A DNA stretch of 41,371 nucleotides from Lentisphaeria bacterium UBA7640 (GTDB taxonomy: Bacteria > Verrucomicrobiota > Lentisphaeria > Victivallales > Victivallaceae), in assembly GCA_002483765.1 (NCBI GenBank), contig DLIO01000062.1, forward strand, positions 1 through 41,371. Reading direction: 5' to 3'. Below are positions 32,541 to 40,474 of this stretch, in pieces (within the stretch, counting starts at the first letter, position 1; each line of letters begins with the position of its first letter). The position numbers and the translations under genes are program-made. A model generated the notes under the pieces. That model saw only the letters and a program-made list of their open reading frames with translations, ran no database searches and was not told the DNA's origin.

Positions 32541-33572
32541 TTATAATTTTATGTCTTTATTGCGTGGAGCATCGCAACTCTCTCGAATAACCAATCTGGC
32601 TGGCAGTCTATGGCATACTAGATTATTACTATCTTCCAGCATATTCATCAACAATTTAAATGCTTCAGACGCAACCTCCGCTAGAGGATGTTGGATGGTA
32701 GTTAGGGGCGGTGTAGAACACGAACTTGCTTCAATGTCGTCAAAACCAATTACCGAAATATCTTTTGGAACCGCAATTCCAATTTTAGTACAAGACTGAA
32801 TTACTTTCATCGCTACCAAATCATTACTACAAATGATCGCGGTACAATCTGGAGAATCTGTGAAAAACTTCTTCATGAATCCTGGGGTAATCTCTGTCAA
32901 CTGCGCCACAGCTTGGATTGCATTATCAATCGGCAAGTCGAACTGTTTCAACATTTTTTGAAAAGCCAGAACTCGACTATCCTGGAAGAAAGTATTCCAA
33001 TAACGGCCTAACATGCGAATATCACGATGTCCAAGAGTGTCGTGCAAATAACTCCCCGCTTCCATTATGCCGACACTGTAATCACTACTGATTGTTCGTT
33101 CCCTCTCGCCATCCAGAAAATTCGAAGTGATAAATATTGCGCGATTAGTAATTTTGTTAACAATTTGATATTCGGCAGGTTCACATCTTCCAGAAATAAT
33201 CAATGCATCGCTTCCCCGCGCCAACAAATCTTCACAAGCTTGACGCAATAACCGTTCTTCGCCCTTATAGTAAGACACATAGAGACGGTAACCACGCTCG
33301 CTGAGCAAGTTGGTGAATTGCACGACTTCCTGCTGCTTAACTTCATTCTGAATAGAAGACTCAATCAATCCAATCGTGAAAGTCCGCCCATTCTTCAGAC
33401 CACGTGCCAACAAATTCGGGATATACCCCATCTCTGAGGCGGTTTCTTTGATCATAATCTTGGTTGCTTCCGATGCAAAACAATGCTCTTTGTTGCCCAA
33501 TACGGCAGAAACAGTAGCTCGAGACATTTTAGCTCGCTTGGCAACGTCACTCATGGTTACTCGTTTATTCAT
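32541..33572 (-). CDS. LacI-family transcriptional regulator
   Basis: 343-aa LacI/GalR protein. The N-terminal helix-turn-helix is TMSDVAKRAKMSRATVSAVL (residues 6-25), followed by the hinge region and a periplasmic-binding-protein-like effector domain with FTIGLIESSIQNE, SVIGFDDIEASSCSTPPLTTI and a conserved SXPPLTT segment. It opens the carbohydrate locus, so the effector is probably a sugar and the target is the downstream pseudopilin-glycosidase operon, its own gene, or both. A strong promoter lies upstream (33612-33639). Confidence 0.93.
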   Translation of the reverse strand: MNKRVTMSDVAKRAKMSRATVSAVLGNKEHCFASEATKIMIKETASEMGYIPNLLARGLKNGRTFTIGLIESSIQNEVKQQEVVQFTNLLSERGYRLYVSYYKGEERLLRQACEDLLARGSDALIISGRCEPAEYQIVNKITNRAIFITSNFLDGERERTISSDYSVGIMEAGSYLHDTLGHRDIRMLGRYWNTFFQDSRVLAFQKMLKQFDLPIDNAIQAVAQLTEITPGFMKKFFTDSPDCTAIICSNDLVAMKVIQSCTKIGIAVPKDISVIGFDDIEASSCSTPPLTTIQHPLAEVASEAFKLLMNMLEDSNNLVCHRLPARLVIRESCDAPRNKDIKL

Positions 33573-34044
33573 ACATCTCCATAAATTACTTTACACGATC
33601 TATATGTCACTAGTATACGGCAAAAAATAAATTTGTCAATCCCCTCTTTTCAAGTTTTCAAAGAATATTTGAAAATATCTATCAAATGGAAATAAAATGT
33701 CGGAGTTAAACGCCCGAAGGATATTTAAAAACCTGCCTCGTATCCAACGTTGCAACGAATGACCCACGCCGTCAACAGTGTATCAGCCAGATGATAAACA
33801 CAGAAAACCGATAAAATAAAATACCATACTAGATAATTTGGTTTTCAACATTTGATGTAGAATTAGTACGATAAAAGCATTTCGATGTCATGACTGGACG
33901 TTTCTTCAAGATTAACCATTTAAAATGGTACCGTTTAGTACCGGTTTCTGACAATACTATTTTTGAGAAAAAGAACTAAATTTGATGCTTTTGAGCTTAA
34001 ACATGAGGAGTTCATGGATTTGCCAAGAGAAGAGAAAGTATAAA
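33573..34044. other. Intergenic region between lacI and tRNA-Leu
   Basis: About 470 bp without a gene. It includes the lacI promoter, an imperfect stretch GAAAACC...GGTTTTC (33803-33809 and 33840-33846) and a GGTAC...GTACC inverted repeat near 33928-33943 within AT-rich DNA. Nothing further was recognised; the tRNA body begins at 34045. Confidence 0.5.
33612..33639 (-). promoter_or_regulatory. Sigma-70 promoter of the lacI gene
   Basis: On the minus strand TTGACA (33639-33634), 16-bp spacer, TATACT (33617-33612), about 40 bp before the lacI start: a near-consensus promoter. Confidence 0.7.
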
Positions 34045-34129
34045 TGGTGCGCAGGATGGGAGTTGAACCCACATGCCTTGCGGCGCTGGAACCTAAATCC
34101 AGTGCGTCTGCCAATTCCGCCACCCGCGC
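34045..34129 (-). tRNA. tRNA-Leu (anticodon TAG)
   Basis: Minus-strand 85-nt gene including an encoded CCA. The acceptor stem GCGCGGG pairs with CCTGCGC (one G-T), followed by discriminator A and CCA. The anticodon arm CTGGA-TTTAGGT-TCCAG gives anticodon TAG (CUA codons; by wobble other CUN). A long variable arm (CGCCGCAAGGC region) makes it a class II tRNA. The T-arm contains GGGTTCAACTCCC. Confidence 0.97.
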
Positions 34130-34183
34130 ATTTGTTGAAGTCGTAAAGTATCTTTGTTTCAGCGGAAATCAAATAGCATTTAC

Positions 34184-34212
34184 TTGATTTTTAATTTCAA
34201 ACCATGTATCTT
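34184..34212 (+). promoter_or_regulatory. Candidate promoter of the SGNH-tdh-kbl operon
   Basis: TTGATT (34184-34189), 17-bp spacer, TATCTT (34207-34212), 37 bp before the ATG at 34249. AGAGGA provides the ribosome site. Fair match to sigma-70 consensus. Confidence 0.45.
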
Positions 34213-34248
34213 TTCGTTTCAACACAAAACTAGAGGAATGTTTTCATT

Positions 34249-35304
34249 ATGCTTGTTAAGCCCGATTCCCCTCAAATAAATTGGCTCGGCGCGGTTTCGC
34301 TTCAAAAAGAAGATGGCTTTGTTCGCCCCTGGCGATTGGTTTATAATGATTTTGATCTTTTTTATGCGCCAGGACTACAAAATGCGTGCGGCATGACCTC
34401 CGGAGTGCGGATGACGTTTCGTACTGACGCTACAAAAATAAAACTAAAACTCCAACATCAATCAGAACATTATGTAGTCGCCAGCGCAAACGGCACTATG
34501 CTGGAGTTGCCCCACTGTTTGTTTGATATTTTTGTTGATGGCGAAAAGTTTACCACAATCAGCTTGGCTGATGATGATGATTTTTTATCGTTTGGCAACC
34601 TACCGGCAGGAATGCACGATATTGAGATTTGGTTTCCTACGCACTCCACACTTAAAATTTATGAGTTGGAGCTACAGTCGGCAACTAAACTGGAAGCGAT
34701 TAAAGATGAACGCCCACGCTGGGTGGTTTATGGCAGTTCCATCACGCATTGTGTTCGCGCCGAAACACCATCTTTAACTTGGCCAGCGATTGTTGCTAAT
34801 GAGTTTGATTGGAATCTGACTTCGCTCGGCTTAGGAGGGCAGTGTAAAATTGAAGATTCAATGGCTAAAATGATTCGAGACCTGCCAGCAGATATTTTGA
34901 CCTTAAAGCTCGGCATCAATACTTACACTGATTTATCACCGCGGACATTCCCAACAGCTGTTATCGGTATGATTCGTACTATTCGGGAAAAACACGAAAC
35001 GACACCACTGGTAATTTGTTCGCCGATAATCAGTCCGCCACGCGAAACGACTCCTAGCGTCAGCGGTCAAACTTTGGTGCAGATGCGCGACGATATCGTA
35101 AAAATTGTCAATATATTTCGCCAACGTGGCGATAAAAATATATATTATATCGACGGGCTTAAAATATTTGGTGAGGAGTTGCTCGAATATATGCCAGATC
35201 AACTCCATCCAGACGCTAACGGTATCAAAGTTATGGCACAAAATTTCATTCGCGAAATCAAAAAATTTAAAATTAAAGGTGTGATAAATGAAAGCATTAA
35301 TTAA
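34249..35304 (+). CDS. SGNH/GDSL hydrolase with N-terminal beta-domain
   Basis: 351-aa hydrolase, probably an esterase or acetylhydrolase of sugars. The N-terminal half (about 1-155) is a beta-sandwich-like region with GVRMTFRTDATKIKL. The C-terminal SGNH domain shows block I YGSSITHC (Ser164 nucleophile; the usual Asp is Ser163), block II Gly in GLGGQ, block III GIN, and block V DQLHPD with Asp317 and His320. There is no signal peptide, so it is expected to be cytoplasmic. It overlaps tdh by 17 bases, an unusual pairing with threonine catabolism. Similar two-domain SGNH proteins occur in carbohydrate loci, so the tdh link may be only transcriptional. Confidence 0.85.
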   Translation: MLVKPDSPQINWLGAVSLQKEDGFVRPWRLVYNDFDLFYAPGLQNACGMTSGVRMTFRTDATKIKLKLQHQSEHYVVASANGTMLELPHCLFDIFVDGEKFTTISLADDDDFLSFGNLPAGMHDIEIWFPTHSTLKIYELELQSATKLEAIKDERPRWVVYGSSITHCVRAETPSLTWPAIVANEFDWNLTSLGLGGQCKIEDSMAKMIRDLPADILTLKLGINTYTDLSPRTFPTAVIGMIRTIREKHETTPLVICSPIISPPRETTPSVSGQTLVQMRDDIVKIVNIFRQRGDKNIYYIDGLKIFGEELLEYMPDQLHPDANGIKVMAQNFIREIKKFKIKGVINESIN

Positions 35305-36316
35305 ACGCTCTTCTGAACCCGGACTAATTTTGGGCGAAGTGCCGGTACCAGAATACGGCATCAATGACGTTTTGATCAAAATTTCCAGAACTGCAATCTG
35401 CGGGACTGATGTTCATATCTATAACTGGGACGCTTGGTCTCAGAAGACGATTAAAACGCCAATGGTTATCGGTCATGAATTCGTTGGCACAGTGGCGGCC
35501 TTTGGGAGCAATGTTCATGACGTCAAAGTTGGCGAAACGGTAAGTGGGGAAGGGCATTTAGTTTGCGGACGTTGCCGTAACTGTCTTGCAGGACGGCGTC
35601 ATCTCTGTAACGCAACCAGCGGTGTCGGTGTCAATCGTACTGGATCATTTGCGGAATATTTAGTAATTCCAGTCACGAACATCTGGCACTGTAATCCCAA
35701 AATACCATTGGATGTAATGGCGTGTTTTGATCCACTTGGCAACGCCACACACACAGCATTATCTTTCGACCTTTTAGGTGAAGACGTCTTAATTACTGGA
35801 GCTGGCCCAATCGGTATTATGGCCGCGGCCATCGCCCGCCACGCTGGCGCTCGCTATGTTGTGATTTCAGACATCAACCCAGACCGGCTGGCGTTAGCGG
35901 AGAAGATCGGAGTTACTCGTGCGGTCAATATTACGAAAGAGTCGCTACCGCAAGTGATGAAAGAATTGCGAATGAAAGAGGGTTTTGATGTTGGCTTGGA
36001 GATGTCTGGCAGTGAAGTAGCTCTAAACGGCATGATTGAAACTATGTGCCATGGTGGGAAAATCGCCTTACTGGGAATCTTGCCGGGCAAAGCAGCCGTT
36101 GATTGGGAGAAAATTATTTTTAACGGGTTAACTTTAAAAGGGATATACGGGCGTGAAATGTTTGAAACTTGGTATAAAATGAGCGCAATGCTGGAATCAG
36201 GTTTAAATATTGAACCCGTCATCACGCACCGTTTTCACTATTCTGAATTCGAAAAAGGTTTCGAAGCAATGCGATCCGGCAAATCCGGAAAAGTAATCTT
36301 AAATTGGGATGAATAA
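35288..36316 (+). CDS. tdh: L-threonine 3-dehydrogenase
   Basis: Zinc-dependent medium-chain dehydrogenase that oxidises L-threonine to 2-amino-3-ketobutyrate with NAD. The 342-aa length equals the E. coli enzyme (341). Catalytic zinc ligand Cys38 in AICGTDVHIYNWDAWSQ and His in GHEFVG; structural zinc cysteines in CGRCRNCLAGRRHLC; NAD motif VLITGAGPIGIMAA. YNWDAWSQKTIKTPM is diagnostic of Tdh. It overlaps the SGNH gene by 17 bases and kbl by 8, so tdh and kbl are translationally coupled; together they form the pathway to glycine and acetyl-CoA. Confidence 0.97.
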   Translation: MKALIKRSSEPGLILGEVPVPEYGINDVLIKISRTAICGTDVHIYNWDAWSQKTIKTPMVIGHEFVGTVAAFGSNVHDVKVGETVSGEGHLVCGRCRNCLAGRRHLCNATSGVGVNRTGSFAEYLVIPVTNIWHCNPKIPLDVMACFDPLGNATHTALSFDLLGEDVLITGAGPIGIMAAAIARHAGARYVVISDINPDRLALAEKIGVTRAVNITKESLPQVMKELRMKEGFDVGLEMSGSEVALNGMIETMCHGGKIALLGILPGKAAVDWEKIIFNGLTLKGIYGREMFETWYKMSAMLESGLNIEPVITHRFHYSEFEKGFEAMRSGKSGKVILNWDE

Positions 36317-37502
36317 TATTATGTATGAAAGATTCAAAAAACACCTTCAAAATGAACTAGAGGCCTTAAAACAGAACGGTTTGTACAAATCTGAACGTAT
36401 TATTGAGAGCCCGCAAGACGCTCGCATCAACGTCGGAGGCCGTGAAGTTTTAAATATGTGCGCAAACAATTATCTCGGTCTTGCTGGCCATCCGGAGATT
36501 ATCAAAGCTGCACAACAAGGCATGACGCGACGCGGCTATGGTTTATCATCGGTTCGTTTTATTTGCGGCACCCAAGATATTCATCGTGAGCTAGAAAAAA
36601 AATTAGCAACATTTTCAGGAACAGACGATGCCGTTTTATACAGTTCATGTTTCGACGCCAATGGTGGTTTATTTGAAACATTATTCGGCCCCGAAGACGC
36701 GATCATCAGTGATGCGTTAAATCATGCCAGTATTATCGACGGCATCAGACTATGTAAAGCGCAACGGCTCCGTTACCGTAACAATGACCTCGCAGATCTG
36801 GAAGAACAGCTAAAAGCATCGGCCAGTTGCCGTTTCCGTTTGATTGCAACTGATGGCGTATTTTCAATGGATGGAAGCATTGCCGATTTAAGTTCAATCT
36901 GCGATTTAGCAGAAAAATACGACGCACTGATCATGGTCGACGATTCACATGCTTCAGGTTTTATTGGGAAAAACGGTCGCGGAACGCCAGAACACTGTGG
37001 TGTGCTGGGACGCATAGATATTATAACCGGCACACTCGGCAAAGCTCTTGGCGGTGCCAGCGGTGGCTACACTGCGGCACGCCGTGAAATCGTCGAAATG
37101 TTGCGGCAACGTTCGCGTCCATATTTGTTCAGTAATACGGTTCCACCAGCAGTAGTTTGTGCTTCACTGAAAGCATTAGAACTCGTCGAATCTTCCCACG
37201 AATTACGCGATAAACTAGCAAGTAATACCGCATATTTCCGCACTGGGATCGCTGCTGCTGGTTTTGAAATAAAACCGGGCACTCATCCAATTGTGCCAAT
37301 AATGCTCGGCGATGCCGTACTGGCACAAAAAATGGCCGCGCGTCTATTGGAGAAAGGTGTTTACGTAATCGGGTTTTGTTTCCCAGTAGTGCCAAAAGGA
37401 GAAGCGCGTATTAGAGTGCAAATTTCTGCAGTACACAGTCGTAGCGATCTAGATTTTGCCATTAAAGCATTTACGGAAACTAAAGCAGAAATATCCGCCT
37501 AG
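36309..37502 (+). CDS. kbl: 2-amino-3-ketobutyrate coenzyme A ligase
   Basis: PLP enzyme of the alpha-oxoamine synthase family that cleaves 2-amino-3-ketobutyrate with CoA to glycine and acetyl-CoA. The 397-aa length fits E. coli Kbl (398). Seen: INVGGREVLNMCANNYLGLA, MVDDSHASGFIGKNGRGTPE and the PLP lysine in TGTLGKALGGASGGY (Lys245). An ATG at 36321 (four codons later) is an alternative start; the first ATG overlaps the tdh stop and is kept. It is followed at once by palindrome copy 5. Expression clearly depends on tdh. Confidence 0.97.
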   Translation: MNNIMYERFKKHLQNELEALKQNGLYKSERIIESPQDARINVGGREVLNMCANNYLGLAGHPEIIKAAQQGMTRRGYGLSSVRFICGTQDIHRELEKKLATFSGTDDAVLYSSCFDANGGLFETLFGPEDAIISDALNHASIIDGIRLCKAQRLRYRNNDLADLEEQLKASASCRFRLIATDGVFSMDGSIADLSSICDLAEKYDALIMVDDSHASGFIGKNGRGTPEHCGVLGRIDIITGTLGKALGGASGGYTAARREIVEMLRQRSRPYLFSNTVPPAVVCASLKALELVESSHELRDKLASNTAYFRTGIAAAGFEIKPGTHPIVPIMLGDAVLAQKMAARLLEKGVYVIGFCFPVVPKGEARIRVQISAVHSRSDLDFAIKAFTETKAEISA

Positions 37503-37534
37503 AATTCGCGCGAGCATAATGCGCGCGCTAATTC
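37502..37534. repeat. GCGCGC palindrome, copy 5 (3' of kbl)
   Basis: GAATTC flank, a core with one change (GCGCGAGCAT in the left arm versus ATGCGCGCGC), and TAATTC on the right, starting on the last base of the kbl stop codon. It probably ends or protects the kbl mRNA. Confidence 0.88.
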
Positions 37535-37570
37535 ATGTCCTAATAATTTTACAAAAAAACAAAATAGAAG

Positions 37571-37604
37571 TTGACAAAGGTTTAAAAGGTGTACATATTA
37601 TAAT
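37571..37604 (+). promoter_or_regulatory. Candidate promoter of the GH78-like gene
   Basis: A perfect TTGACA (37571-37576) and a perfect TATAAT (37599-37604) lie 72 bp before the ATG. Their spacing is 22 bp, longer than optimal; an alternative TATTAT at 37596 gives 19 bp. This unusual spacing may mean activator dependence. Confidence 0.55.
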
Positions 37605-37675
37605 ATTGGCCATGGATTAACTAGTTATATAAAAATCATAATTTACGGTCGGAATTTGCCGGCGAAGGGGCATGT

Positions 37676-40474
37676 ATGGATACAAATGTTTTTCCTCAAG
37701 TTCAAGCTGGAGAGTGGATCTGGAAAAAAAACTTTCTCAGTAGTACTGATCGCTACATGTTTGCCCATAAAACTGTTGTTCTAGATACCATTGCAACTAA
37801 AGCTGATCTTTGGATTTCTGCTCATTCGGTATATCAACTCTACATTAATGGCCAGCTAATCAGTTTTGGTCCGAGTAATTATGGAAAAAACATCTCCTAC
37901 GCCGACTTATACGATGTTTCTTGCTTCCTCCAACCCGGCTTCAACGCTATTTCCGTTATCGTTTATCACTACACCCATCCTGAAGAGTACGATAACAAAC
38001 CATGTGGACTGTGGTTACAACTGGAAGTCGATGACACTATAAAATTGTGTAGTGATAAATCTTGGTGGGTTCGAGAGGGAACCTGTCATCAAAACAATCG
38101 CGCTCGTTGCACACCGGATTCATACTTTTGTGAATCGATTGATATGCGACTTCATCCCATAGGGTGGCTTGAGAAACTAAACGAATCCATGCTACTGACT
38201 GATCCTGAATGGGAAAATCCGACACTAACAACCCCAACGACCATCTTTGGCGCATCGCTGGAAAAATCACCTTATTCGCCCAATTTATGCCAAGAAAATG
38301 GAGAATTTGAAGCAATATTCCATGGCGTCATAAAAGCCCATGATGCACATATTTTTTGTGCGACCGGTCAAGAATCTTTTGACGTGCCGGGAGTATATGC
38401 TGCTTGCACTTACGTTCACATGGATGTCGCCAGCCAAATTCCAGCCAATTTCATTTGCGATGATCGTTTCCGATTTTATTGTAATCATGACATTGTAGCC
38501 TCAACTATCGAAATGGAAGAAGATCGTTGTTTACTCAATGAAGTACTACTTCCGATGCGTAAAGGTTGGAATTGCCTTCAAGTCATTCAAGACGTTCGAG
38601 AAAATTCAATGGGTTTCGCTATTACATTTCCTAATACCGCCACAGATAAACTAAACATATTTTCTGAGCCTGACGACAAATCTTCGCAATGTTGGCTAAT
38701 AGCTGGACCATTAAAAATGCCCCTTGCTGATGCCACCTCATCCATCGATTTCGACAAGCTGGATTGTGATTATTTCACCCCTTCACTCAATAAAATCACT
38801 GATCCTTTTTCATGGCTAACGTCATGCCGTTTTGAAAAAACTGATGCGGCTATGCCGGATGAATTGGGAACTGGCGAATTTATTATGCTAAAACTTGATC
38901 AACTGCGGTTTGGTTTTCCCAAAATTAGTCTCAACGGAGAAGACGGCGATATTGTCGATATAACTATCGGTAACAGGCTCAATGAAAACGGCTTGCCCGT
39001 TATTAACGATTGTAGCCGAAGCACTCTGACCTTGGTCTTGCGTTCGGGAAACAATGATTATACCAAATATATCCCGTGTGCATGTACTTACCTCCAAATC
39101 TCAATTCGCAGTGCACAGGGGAAGGTTAAAATTTCGAGATGTAGTTTCAATGAGATGGTGCGTCAACAAAATTACGAAACTCAATTCTCATGCTCCGACG
39201 ACACTTTAAACTCGATCTGGGAAGTTGGTCGCGAAGTTATGCGCCGTGGCGTCAATCAGATGAACTGGATGATCCATTGCAAATCTGATTCTATTTATAT
39301 GCTTGACGCGTATGGATTAGCTTCAAATATGATTTACACATTTGGAGATTACCATTTTTCTGAATCATTGATTCGTCAATTTGCCAGAGCACAATTTGAG
39401 AATGGTAACATACCAGCGCTAGGGGCAATTGGTGACTCACATACACAAATTAACCATATGTCATTTTTTCCCCTATGGTTGACTTATCACTACCGCACTA
39501 GTGGCGATGAACAATTGTTACATGAAATGTTGCCAGTATTGGAATTAGCCGAACAATTTTTCGCATCACTAGTCGACGATGAACTCGGTATGATTATTGA
39601 CGTTGATAAAAAATTCAAAAAGATCATTGGCGAGATTAACGACAATGTTGAAAACCTTTCCAACTGTTCGACCGACGTTAATGCGCTTTATTGCCGTTTC
39701 CTGTTATCTGCTGCGGAAATTTACAAAATAACCAACCATCCAGAACGCGCGAAGCGCTGCATGCGAATGGCTAATTCTGTGATTCGTATGCTTGAAGCAT
39801 GTTGCTGGATTCCCAGCGAAAAAGTGTTCGCCGACTCGTACTCAGCCAATAACCAAGAGATCAGCTGCAACTCATTCACCAATATGCTAACACTATTTTC
39901 CGGGATCAAGTCCCCTAATGAATATTTAGACTATCTGGATTATTTCTTTTTTAATGACCCGCCCTCCTCCGGTTATCCGGAACAAACCAAAAGCCGTTAT
40001 TTCAATTTTCTTTTTACCCACACCATGTTTGCGTTATGTCAGAAAGACTGGACTCTGCACTATATAAGAGATTATTGGGGCGCGCTTATTGATTACGACG
40101 CGAAGGCGTGGCGTGAATCAGCGGACGACCCGAATTTGGCTGGAATAACCATGTCACATGGCAATATGATCTGCCCTAATATCTTTTTGGTGCGTGAAGC
40201 AGCTGGAATTCGTTCTGCTGAACCCGGGTTCACGGTAGTTTACTTTAATCCTCCACTAGATTTTTTAACCTGGGCAAATCTCTCTCTTCAGACCAGCAAT
40301 GGGAAAATTTTAGTAAAATGGCAATTGGCCGAAGATGGAAGCCTTGATGTTACAATCAACTCCAACTTCCCTGTAAAAGTCTTACCTGAATTGTCTAGCG
40401 AACAGATGGAAAAAACGACTTTCCGAATCAGTGAAAATATTGTATTACTTGATCCGGAAAAAGGGGAAGATTAA
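37676..40474 (+). CDS. GH78-like (alpha-L-rhamnosidase-type) protein, active site divergent
   Basis: 932-aa protein with the architecture of bacterial alpha-L-rhamnosidases: N-terminal beta-sandwich domains (WISAHSVYQLYINGQLISFGP, GFNAISVIVYHYTH), a (alpha/alpha)6 barrel about 510-830, and a C-terminal beta-sandwich. The end (TMSHGNMICPNIFLVREAAG, GFTVVYFNPPLDFLTWA) matches the GH78 tail with its conserved His. There is no signal peptide, so it is cytoplasmic. The usual acidic motif of the barrel (Asp-Cys-Pro-x-Arg-x2-x-GWxGD) is replaced by HCKSDSIYMLDAYG (534-547), so activity is uncertain. Alternative: a non-catalytic or re-specialised relative. Preceded by its own promoter; monocistronic as far as can be seen. 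Confidence 0.8.
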   Translation: MDTNVFPQVQAGEWIWKKNFLSSTDRYMFAHKTVVLDTIATKADLWISAHSVYQLYINGQLISFGPSNYGKNISYADLYDVSCFLQPGFNAISVIVYHYTHPEEYDNKPCGLWLQLEVDDTIKLCSDKSWWVREGTCHQNNRARCTPDSYFCESIDMRLHPIGWLEKLNESMLLTDPEWENPTLTTPTTIFGASLEKSPYSPNLCQENGEFEAIFHGVIKAHDAHIFCATGQESFDVPGVYAACTYVHMDVASQIPANFICDDRFRFYCNHDIVASTIEMEEDRCLLNEVLLPMRKGWNCLQVIQDVRENSMGFAITFPNTATDKLNIFSEPDDKSSQCWLIAGPLKMPLADATSSIDFDKLDCDYFTPSLNKITDPFSWLTSCRFEKTDAAMPDELGTGEFIMLKLDQLRFGFPKISLNGEDGDIVDITIGNRLNENGLPVINDCSRSTLTLVLRSGNNDYTKYIPCACTYLQISIRSAQGKVKISRCSFNEMVRQQNYETQFSCSDDTLNSIWEVGREVMRRGVNQMNWMIHCKSDSIYMLDAYGLASNMIYTFGDYHFSESLIRQFARAQFENGNIPALGAIGDSHTQINHMSFFPLWLTYHYRTSGDEQLLHEMLPVLELAEQFFASLVDDELGMIIDVDKKFKKIIGEINDNVENLSNCSTDVNALYCRFLLSAAEIYKITNHPERAKRCMRMANSVIRMLEACCWIPSEKVFADSYSANNQEISCNSFTNMLTLFSGIKSPNEYLDYLDYFFFNDPPSSGYPEQTKSRYFNFLFTHTMFALCQKDWTLHYIRDYWGALIDYDAKAWRESADDPNLAGITMSHGNMICPNIFLVREAAGIRSAEPGFTVVYFNPPLDFLTWANLSLQTSNGKILVKWQLAEDGSLDVTINSNFPVKVLPELSSEQMEKTTFRISENIVLLDPEKGED

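Noticed and set aside
33935..34172. Short minus-strand reading frames starting with AELADALDLGSS
   Set aside because: They are translations of tRNA-Leu and its flanks, not protein genes.
10058..37534. CRISPR array made of the five GCGCGC repeats
   Set aside because: Copies are kilobases apart, with no regular spacers and no cas genes.
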